Shown: in pieces, positions 1 through 4,707 of the stretch
Layout of the letters: each line of letters begins with the position of its first letter
Numbering within the stretch: the stretch's first letter is position 1
Source: Sulfurimonas sp.
GTDB lineage: Bacteria; Campylobacterota; Campylobacteria; Campylobacterales; Sulfurimonadaceae
Assembly (NCBI GenBank): GCA_027056465.1
Contig: JALUKS010000206.1
Coordinates: 1-6,777, forward strand
DNA length: 6,777 nucleotides
Reading direction: 5' to 3'
Translations under genes and position numbers: made by a program
The notes under the pieces: model-generated
Told to the model about the DNA's origin: nothing
Seen by the model: only the letters and a program-made list of their open reading frames with translations
Database searches by the model: none

Positions 1-269
1 TCTATGTCATCCTCTATGAGGGAGCTTCATACAAAAGTGGAAGCCGTGATGCTATCACTTTTGCAGCAGCTGTTACGGTAGTCTTCTCTTCACTTATGTT
101 TAGCTCTATCTATGTACCAAAGATACTAGAGATGCAAGCAATGGGTAGAGAAGCAACACAGAGTGATACATTTTCTGATATTCACATAGCAAGTGAGATA
201 GACTTTAAGCTATTGGCAGTTGCACTGTTGGTTCTTTTTGTTCGCCGACTTATGCTTCTCAAAATCTAG
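1..269 (+). CDS. Unidentified integral membrane protein, C-terminal 88 residues (5' end outside window)
   Basis: An open frame runs in from the left edge (first full codon at base 3) to a TAG at 267-269. The visible 88 residues hold two hydrophobic stretches. One, about residues 16-38, is rich in Ala, Val and Phe and begins DAITFAAAVTVVFSS. The other, about residues 70-86, contains LLAVALLVLFV and ends in a basic RRLMLLKI tail. Between them is a polar, acidic loop of about 30 residues (EMQAMGREATQSDTFSD). This is the pattern of a small multi-pass inner-membrane protein with a positively charged C-terminus, probably cytoplasmic by the positive-inside rule. I do not recognise the family and propose no function. 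There is no convincing intrinsic terminator after the stop; only a weak GTTTTT/AAAAAC pairing (269-274 with 293-298) is visible. Confidence 0.75.
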   Translation, partial: YVILYEGASYKSGSRDAITFAAAVTVVFSSLMFSSIYVPKILEMQAMGREATQSDTFSDIHIASEIDFKLLAVALLVLFVRRLMLLKI

Positions 270-290
270 TTTTTCAGCTCTAACAACTTT

Positions 291-464
291 TTAAAAACCC
301 TTATTTGCTTCTAAATCTTTTATCTTATGAAGCTGCTATATACTTTTCTTTATAAGCATCACATCTATCATATGATACATTAATATATACTGATGTGCTA
401 TTGGCTCTACCTTTTACCCATTTTTAGCTAAATTATAAAGTCCAGCTATGAACTTTAGCTTAGA
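291..464 (-). pseudogene. Possible decayed gene remnant, C-terminal end, with two frameshifts
   Basis: Read on the minus strand, three consecutive short open segments in different frames each look like protein and join end to end. Bases 464-about 423 encode SKLKFIAGLYNLAKNG. Bases about 423-331 encode KWVKGRANSTSVYI followed by NVSYDRCDAYKEKYIAA. Bases about 332-294 encode LHKIKDLEANKGF, followed by TAA at 293-291. Two frame changes, near the A-run at 421-425 and near 330, would restore one chain of about 56 residues. No start codon or ribosome binding site is seen, and the segments upstream of 464 do not read as protein. The family is not recognised. AT-rich spacer DNA can give such readings by chance, so this is an inference. 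If real, it is the tail of a lost gene facing the membrane-protein gene, and the thiC promoter now lies inside it. Confidence 0.3.
434..439 (+). promoter_or_regulatory. Candidate -10 element for thiC (TATAAA)
   Basis: TATAAA at 434-439 lies 77 bases before the thiC start and is preceded by T-rich sequence, as is usual for sigma-70 promoters in Campylobacterota, where a -35 box is often missing. A 7-base inverted repeat, AGCTAAA (426-432) and TTTAGCT (454-460), brackets it. TATATT at 480-485 is an equally plausible -10. Nothing in the sequence decides between them. Confidence 0.25.
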
Positions 465-506
465 TTAACTTTATTTGATTATATTGCGAGTATATAAATT
501 TTTTTT

Positions 507-512
507 AGGAGA
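507..512 (+). promoter_or_regulatory. thiC ribosome binding site that fixes the start at 517
   Basis: AGGAGA lies four bases before the ATG at 517. The in-frame ATG at 475 would add 14 residues (MIILRVYKFFLGET) that are not typical of ThiC and has no Shine-Dalgarno sequence in front of it. The added residues would also translate through this binding site. The start at 517, giving MRAAWLKER, is therefore preferred. Confidence 0.85.
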
Positions 513-516
513 AACT

Positions 517-1905
517 ATGAGAGCTGCATGGCTAAAAGAGCGTGAAAATGACGCTGTAAGAACACAGATGTATTATGCAAAACAGGGTATTATTACAGGT
601 GAAATGGAATATGTTGCTAAAGTTGAAGAACTATCTCCAGAGTTAGTACGTAGTGAAGTCGCACGTGGACGTATGATTATCCCTGCGAATGTAAACCATA
701 CTTCGCTAGAGCCGATGGCTATCGGTATCGCAAGTAAGTGTAAGATAAACGCAAATATCGGTTCATCAGCAATCGCTGCTGACATCGAAGATGAAGTTGA
801 GAAGATGAAAGTTTCTCAAAAGTATAAGGCAGATACAGCGATGGATCTCTCAACTGGTGGTGATCTTGATGAAATTCGTAAGGCAGTTATCGGGGCATCG
901 GCTATTCCTATCGGGACTGTGCCTATCTACCAAATCCTTCATGATGTTGGAAACAAGATAGAAGACCTTACTATAGAAGTAATGCTAGATGTACTAGAAC
1001 GCCAAGCGAAGCAGGGTGTCTCTTACTTTACTATTCATGCAGGTTTTTTGCTTGAGACTATGCCGAAAGTTGCAAAACGCAAGATGGGTATCGTCTCTCG
1101 TGGAGGTTCACTGATGGCTGCATGGATGATGCACTACCATAGAGAAAACCCTTTCTACTCTGCGTTTGATGATATTTTAGAGATTTGTGCGAAGTATGAT
1201 GTTAGTCTCTCTCTAGGTGATTCACTTCGCCCTGGTTGTCTAGCTGATGCAAGTGATGATGCACAACTCGGAGAGCTGAAAGTTCTCGGTGAGCTTACAC
1301 TTAGAGCATGGGAAAAAAATGTTCAGGTAATGATAGAAGGACCGGGACACGTGCCTCTCAATCAGATAGAGAGAAATATGAAAATCCAACGTGAACTCTG
1401 TCATGAAGCACCTTTTTACATTCTAGGACCACTTGTTACAGACATCGCAGCTGGATATGACCATATCTCTTCTGCTATCGGTGCAGCTGTTGGTGGATGG
1501 CACGGTGCTTCAATGTTATGTTATGTAACACCAAAAGAGCATTTAGGTCTTCCAAACGCTGATGATGTTCGTGAGGGAATTATCGCTTACAAAATAGCGG
1601 CTCATGCAGCAGACATCGCTAGAGGTCGTAAGGGTGCTAGAGATGTTGATGATGCTATGAGTGATGCTCGTTACTCATTTGACTGGGAGAAGCAGTTTGA
1701 GTTAGCACTCGATGGCGATCGCGCTCGTGAGTTCCATGATGAGACACTTCCTCAAGATGTATTTAAAGAGGCAGAGTTCTGCTCTATGTGTGGACCAAAA
1801 TTTTGCTCTTATAAAATCACGCAAGATATTATGGAAAACCCTGAGGGAATCCAGAGAATTATTGATGACTCTAAAGCAAAAGAAGAAGCTGCAACTGTAG
1901 CATAA
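517..1905 (+). CDS. thiC: ThiC, phosphomethylpyrimidine synthase (462 aa)
   Basis: ThiC converts aminoimidazole ribotide (AIR), a purine-pathway intermediate, into HMP phosphate, the pyrimidine half of thiamine, by a non-canonical radical-SAM reaction in the cytoplasm. The sequence shows the family hallmarks. A C-terminal CSMCGPKFC (Cys422, Cys425, Cys430) is the CxxCx4C motif that binds the [4Fe-4S] cluster. The histidines of GPGHVP (His278) and TPKEHLG (His342) are 64 residues apart, as expected for the metal-binding pair in the barrel. MDLSTGGD, SRGGSLMAAW and SLGDSLRPGC are also typical. The protein is the short form, starting directly at the catalytic region without the extra N-terminal domain of longer homologues. 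It appears intact. It is followed by mrp on the same strand. I see no TPP riboswitch core (CTGAGA ... ACCCT ... CTGATCTGG-type blocks) in the 247 bases upstream, so control must be by other means. Confidence 0.98.
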   Translation: MRAAWLKERENDAVRTQMYYAKQGIITGEMEYVAKVEELSPELVRSEVARGRMIIPANVNHTSLEPMAIGIASKCKINANIGSSAIAADIEDEVEKMKVSQKYKADTAMDLSTGGDLDEIRKAVIGASAIPIGTVPIYQILHDVGNKIEDLTIEVMLDVLERQAKQGVSYFTIHAGFLLETMPKVAKRKMGIVSRGGSLMAAWMMHYHRENPFYSAFDDILEICAKYDVSLSLGDSLRPGCLADASDDAQLGELKVLGELTLRAWEKNVQVMIEGPGHVPLNQIERNMKIQRELCHEAPFYILGPLVTDIAAGYDHISSAIGAAVGGWHGASMLCYVTPKEHLGLPNADDVREGIIAYKIAAHAADIARGRKGARDVDDAMSDARYSFDWEKQFELALDGDRAREFHDETLPQDVFKEAEFCSMCGPKFCSYKITQDIMENPEGIQRIIDDSKAKEEAATVA

Positions 1906-1925
1906 ACTAAACTTAAAGAAAAGAT

Positions 1926-1962
1926 ATATCTAATGAGGACAATATTTGTCTTATTTAGATAT
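1926..1962 (+). terminator. Hairpin in the thiC-mrp gap, weak terminator or processing site
   Basis: ATATCTAA (1926-1933) pairs with TTAGATAT (1955-1962). After two mismatches, GAGGACAA-side bases pair with TTGTC-side bases (GACAA 1938-1942 with TTGTC 1946-1950) around a 3-base loop. The stem is AT-rich and no T-run follows, so it is not a classical rho-independent terminator. It could reduce read-through, stabilise the thiC mRNA end, or be a cleavage site between thiC and mrp. Confidence 0.4.
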
Positions 1963-1964
1963 GA

Positions 1965-1980
1965 TATATTTCGGAATATA
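1965..1980 (+). other. Small hairpin with TCGG loop upstream of mrp
   Basis: TATATT (1965-1970), loop TCGG and AATATA (1975-1980) form a perfect 6-bp stem directly after the larger hairpin and 13 bases before the mrp Shine-Dalgarno sequence. It may shape the mrp leader. By base composition alone it could arise by chance. Confidence 0.3.
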
Positions 1981-1992
1981 GAAAATTTAATT

Positions 1993-1998
1993 AAAGGA
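1993..1998 (+). promoter_or_regulatory. mrp ribosome binding site
   Basis: AAAGGA, followed by AA, lies ten bases before the ATG at 2009. This supports that start and the predicted N-terminus MTEEIVKSAL, which is where the MIP18/DUF59 domain normally begins. Confidence 0.75.
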
Positions 1999-2008
1999 AA
2001 ATATAAAA

Positions 2009-3163
2009 ATGACTGAAGAAATTGTAAAATCAGCACTCTCAAAAGTAATGTATCCAGGGTTCACTAAGGATATCGTAACTTTTGGTTTTGTAAAAGATAT
2101 AGCTATAAATGAGACAGCAGTAAGTTTTAGTGTAGAGATAACATCAAGCGCACCAGAAGTTGCACAGCAGATAACAGATGAGGCTACAGAGGCTCTTAAA
2201 GCAGTAGGAGTTACAGCAGTAAACTGTAACATCAAAGCTCCAAAGATGCCAAAAGAGAGTTCATCTCATGGTAAAAATATCGCTCCACAAGTAAAGAACT
2301 TCCTAATGGTAAGTTCAGGAAAAGGTGGCGTTGGTAAATCAACTACATCAGTAAATATTGCCATAGCATTAGCAGCTCAAGGACTTAAAGTTGGTCTTTT
2401 AGATGCCGACATCTATGGACCAAATATCCCTCGTATGATGGGTGTTGCAGATGTAAAACCAGAAGTAAATGGTAACAAAGTTCTTCCTATAAAAGCGTAT
2501 GGTATCGAAATGATGTCAATGGGTTCACTTATGGAAGAGGGTCAGTCTCTCATCTGGCGTGGTGCTATGATTATGAAAGCTATCGAGCAGTTCTTACGTG
2601 ATATTCTATGGTCAGAGTTAGATTGTTTAGTTATCGATATGCCACCAGGTACAGGTGATGCACAGCTTACTCTTGCTCAGTCAGTTCCTGTAACTGCTGG
2701 ACTTACAGTAACTACTCCACAGTCTGTATCTTTAGATGACTCACGTCGCTCTTTAGATATGTTCAAAAAACTTAACATTCCTATCGCTGGAATTATTGAG
2801 AATATGAGTGGATTTATCGCACCAGATACTGGTGTTGAGTATGACATTTTCGGTAAAGGAACTTCTACGCCAATGGCAAAAGAGTTCGATACTGAAATCA
2901 TCGCAGAAATCCCAATAGAACCAGCAGTAAGAACTGGTGGAGATGAGGGTAAACCTGTCACTTTCTCTGCACCAGATTCTGAGTCTGCGAAACGTTTTGT
3001 AGCAGCAGCAGCTTCTATCTGGGCAACTATTGAAGAGATTAATGCTAATGGTGGGGTTGATAACCAAAGTGTTCAGCCTACTACACCTCCAGGTGTATCA
3101 GCTTGTTCTACAGGTGGTGCTTCTTCTGCACCTAAACAAGGTGGAGGATGTGGCTGTAGCTAG
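2009..3163 (+). CDS. mrp: Mrp/ApbC (NBP35 family) Fe-S cluster carrier ATPase (384 aa)
   Basis: This is a cytoplasmic P-loop ATPase that binds Fe-S clusters and passes them to target enzymes; Mrp/ApbC proteins act as dimers. Residues 1 to about 80 form a MIP18/DUF59 domain. A linker follows, then the deviant Walker A SSGKGGVGKST (102-112), LLDADIYGPN (130-139), the Walker B-like VIDMPPGTGD (208-217) and ENMSG (264-268). Length is normal for the two-domain bacterial form. Two oddities stand out. Most family members have a CxxC just after ENMS that bridges the cluster across the dimer; here it reads APDT (residues 271-274). The C-terminus instead carries a flexible Gly/Ser/Thr/Pro tail with Cys366 and a final GGGCGCS (Cys381, Cys383). 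The gene follows thiC on the same strand after 103 bases, which suits a role in supplying ThiC with its cluster. Family assignment is firm; the cluster-binding mode is uncertain. Confidence 0.95.
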   Translation: MTEEIVKSALSKVMYPGFTKDIVTFGFVKDIAINETAVSFSVEITSSAPEVAQQITDEATEALKAVGVTAVNCNIKAPKMPKESSSHGKNIAPQVKNFLMVSSGKGGVGKSTTSVNIAIALAAQGLKVGLLDADIYGPNIPRMMGVADVKPEVNGNKVLPIKAYGIEMMSMGSLMEEGQSLIWRGAMIMKAIEQFLRDILWSELDCLVIDMPPGTGDAQLTLAQSVPVTAGLTVTTPQSVSLDDSRRSLDMFKKLNIPIAGIIENMSGFIAPDTGVEYDIFGKGTSTPMAKEFDTEIIAEIPIEPAVRTGGDEGKPVTFSAPDSESAKRFVAAAASIWATIEEINANGGVDNQSVQPTTPPGVSACSTGGASSAPKQGGGCGCS

Positions 3164-3190
3164 AGATAGCCACTTTCCGCCTCTTTCTAA

Positions 3191-3228
3191 AAAGCTCGGC
3201 ATACTTTTTGTATGTTCGGGCTTTTTTT
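3191..3228 (+). terminator. Intrinsic terminator after mrp, probably bidirectional
   Basis: AAAGCTCGGCATAC (3191-3204) pairs with GTATGTTCGGGCTTT (3210-3224), with one bulged T and two G-T pairs, around a TTTTT loop. A run of Ts to 3228 follows. It ends the + strand transcript 28 bases after the mrp stop. On the minus strand the same stem is followed by five Ts, so it can also end the tRNA-Ser transcript arriving from the right. Confidence 0.9.
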
Positions 3229-3311
3229 GTGCCAAAAATTTGGTGAGATTATAGAATTAAGATTATTTATGGGTAGTATGATTTGCAATATGATTTTTTG
3301 AAGTTCTTCAG

Positions 3312-3401
3312 TGGTGGAGAAGGAGGGGTTCGAACCCTCGATAGAATTGCTTCTATGCGCCCTTAGCAGGGGCGTGGATTCAGCCACTCTCCCACTTCTC
3401 C
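3312..3401 (-). tRNA. tRNA-Ser (anticodon GCU)
   Basis: On the minus strand, GGAGAAG (3401-3395) pairs perfectly with CTTCTCC (3322-3316). The anticodon stem CGCCC/GGGCG encloses loop CTGCTAA, placing anticodon GCT at 3367-3365, which reads AGC/AGU serine codons. A long variable arm with a TAGAA/TTCTA stem, as expected for tRNA-Ser, is followed by the T arm GAGGG-TTCGAAC-CCCTC. The CCA end is encoded at 3314-3312. The discriminator base (3315) is A on the RNA strand, whereas the serine tRNAs I know from E. coli have G. The gene lies 43 bases after the pyrF stop with its own -10 box. Confidence 0.97.
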
Positions 3402-3415
3402 GTTTGAAGAATGTA

Positions 3416-3421
3416 ATTATA
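3416..3421 (-). promoter_or_regulatory. -10 box of the tRNA-Ser promoter (TATAAT)
   Basis: A perfect TATAAT on the minus strand (3421-3416) ends 14 bases before the first tRNA base. This puts transcription start a few bases upstream of the mature 5' end. No good -35 box is visible at the usual distance, which is normal in Campylobacterota. The box lies in the gap after pyrF, so the tRNA need not depend on pyrF read-through. Confidence 0.6.
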
Positions 3422-3444
3422 GTGCTTGTTTCATAATATCTAGC

Positions 3445-4128
3445 TTAAATGAGTGCTAAAATTTTAGAAACTACTTCAGAGGGGTTTTCTGCTTGATAGA
3501 TAGGACGACCAACAACTATGAAATCAACAAGAGCCTCTTTAGCAAACGCCACATCAGCTACACGTTTTTGATCTCCTGCATCTTCACCAAAAGGACGTAT
3601 GCCTGGAGTAAGAGTCATAAATTCTTTACTCGTGATGTTTTTAATAGAAGCAGACTCGTAAGCCGAACATACAACTCCATCAAGTCCACTCTCCATCGCA
3701 TCTTTTGCAAACTGGTCTGCCTTAGATGCGATCTCCTTTTCATAAACTGCTTGAAATTCATCCTCTGCAAATGATGTAAGGGCAGTAACTGCTAAAACAA
3801 TAGGACGAGACTCATACTTCTCTAAACGCTCCATTACGGTATGCATAGCTCTCTTACCGGCACTTGCATGGACATTAAACATATCTACACCAAGTCCCAT
3901 GATAGACTCGGCAGCATCTGCCATAGTATTTGGAATGTCATAGAGTTTAAGGTCTAAAAATATTTTAAAGTCAGGGTTGATTTTTTTGATGGCTTTTAAA
4001 AACTCTTCACCATCACGGATATAAGTACGAAGTCCGACTTTCAGCCAAACATCATGATCTTTTAGTTTTTCTATTAATGCTAAGTTTTCTTCTTTTGTGG
4101 ATAAATCTAAGGCAACACATAGTTCCAT
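3445..4128 (-). CDS. pyrF: PyrF, orotidine 5'-phosphate decarboxylase (227 aa)
   Basis: PyrF catalyses the last step of de novo UMP synthesis, OMP to UMP plus CO2, as a cytoplasmic TIM-barrel dimer. The catalytic network is present: Lys30 in WLKVGL, then Asp59, Lys61 and Asp64 in the signature DLKLYDIPNT. Phosphate-binding elements LTPGIRP (173-179) and VVGRPIY (205-211) are also there. The N-terminus MELCVALDLS begins directly at the first barrel strand. The 227-residue length is normal for the bacterial short form, and the gene appears intact. The Shine-Dalgarno sequence is weak (GAGAGAA-like, a few bases before the ATG). It lies 72 bases downstream of the hydrogenase-like small subunit on the same strand, with an AT-rich inverted repeat and a candidate -10 between them. 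It may have its own promoter or be read from upstream; no metabolic link to the hydrogenase-like genes is evident. Confidence 0.97.
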   Translation of the reverse strand: MELCVALDLSTKEENLALIEKLKDHDVWLKVGLRTYIRDGEEFLKAIKKINPDFKIFLDLKLYDIPNTMADAAESIMGLGVDMFNVHASAGKRAMHTVMERLEKYESRPIVLAVTALTSFAEDEFQAVYEKEIASKADQFAKDAMESGLDGVVCSAYESASIKNITSKEFMTLTPGIRPFGEDAGDQKRVADVAFAKEALVDFIVVGRPIYQAENPSEVVSKILALI

Positions 4129-4138
4129 ACTGTTCTCT

Positions 4139-4171
4139 CTTTTATTTTATTTTATTGTAACAAAATAAAAG
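4139..4171. repeat. AT-rich 10-bp inverted repeat upstream of pyrF
   Basis: CTTTTATTTT (4139-4148) is the exact reverse complement of AAAATAAAAG (4162-4171), with a 13-base spacer. It could act as an operator, or as a weak bidirectional terminator between the small-subunit gene and pyrF. Low sequence complexity makes chance pairing likely. Confidence 0.4.
4154..4159 (-). promoter_or_regulatory. Candidate -10 element for pyrF (TACAAT)
   Basis: TACAAT on the minus strand (4159-4154) lies 25 bases before the pyrF ATG, within the spacer of the AT-rich inverted repeat. No matching -35 box is seen. This would give a short leader and let pyrF be expressed apart from the hydrogenase-like genes. Confidence 0.35.
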
Positions 4172-4200
4172 CAATACTCTTATAAATGACACTACTTAAT

Positions 4201-4707
4201 CTAAATTTTTCTCAAAAACTCCAAAATCCCCTCCATAATCTCCACTGGATTAGGTGGGCATCCTGCTATATGGTGGGTCACTTCAAGATGCTCTGTCACT
4301 GGGGCATTTATGGCATAGTTCTTCTCAAATGGAGCTTGCATCATGGGGCAGTCTCCTATGCTTATTATCCATTTTGGTGCAGGGATTTGCGCATAAGCTT
4401 CTTTGACATGTGGGGTCATATTAAACGTCATGACACCACTTAGGAGCATCACATCGGCATGCCTTGGACTGGCTACGAAGTAGATACCTAAACGCTCAAG
4501 GTCGAAGTAGGGATTTGAGAGGGCATTGCACTCGGCTTCACAGGCATTGCAACTGCCACTATCTACCATCCTTATAGCCAAACTCCCTGCAAACTTCTTC
4601 TTGACACTCTCTTTTATCTCTTTGCGTATCTTTTTGAGACTCTCTTCAAGCTCTGGTTTCTCAGTAATTACTCCAAGTTTCACACGTTTATTCCAAAATT
4701 TAATCAT
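4201..4707 (-). CDS. Hydrogenase-4/complex I-like small subunit (NuoB/HycG family), Fe-S protein (168 aa)
   Basis: This is the one-cluster electron-transfer subunit of a membrane-bound complex of the group 4 NiFe-hydrogenase/complex I kind, the counterpart of HyfI, HycG, EchC and NuoB. It sits at the cytoplasmic arm against the membrane part. Four cysteines suited to one proximal [4Fe-4S] cluster are present: Cys53 and Cys56 in GSCNACEAEC, Cys120 in SIGDC, and Cys150 in AGCPPNP. The CNxCExE form matches the hydrogenase branch rather than the adjacent-cysteine form of NuoB. An extra Cys60 is present. The C-terminal AGCPPNPVEIMEGI block is highly typical. Its ATG overlaps the large-subunit stop by four bases (ATGA), so the two are translationally coupled; an AGGA at 4719-4716 inside the large-subunit gene serves as binding site. 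The protein appears intact. Confidence 0.92.
   Translation of the reverse strand: MIKFWNKRVKLGVITEKPELEESLKKIRKEIKESVKKKFAGSLAIRMVDSGSCNACEAECNALSNPYFDLERLGIYFVASPRHADVMLLSGVMTFNMTPHVKEAYAQIPAPKWIISIGDCPMMQAPFEKNYAINAPVTEHLEVTHHIAGCPPNPVEIMEGILEFLRKI

Noticed and set aside
475..516. Longer thiC start at the ATG of 475
   Set aside because: No Shine-Dalgarno sequence, a non-family N-terminal extension, and translation would run through the strong AGGAGA at 507-512.
573..785. Open frame antisense to the 5' part of thiC, and similar antisense or out-of-frame openings in mrp, pyrF and the hydrogenase-like genes
   Set aside because: They lie wholly inside well-recognised genes, lack ribosome binding sites and recognisable motifs, and arise from codon bias on the other strand.
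1714..1721. GCGATCGC palindrome, like the cyanobacterial HIP1 element
   Set aside because: It occurs once only, inside thiC codons for ...DGDRAR; other features do not suggest a cyanobacterium.
3232..3243. Short CCAAA/TTTGG hairpin after the main terminator
   Set aside because: A five-pair AT-rich stem with a 2-base gap is too small to form a stable loop and has no clear role.
3187..3387. Minus-strand open frame of 66 codons
   Set aside because: It runs through the tRNA-Ser gene and the terminator, so it is not a protein gene.
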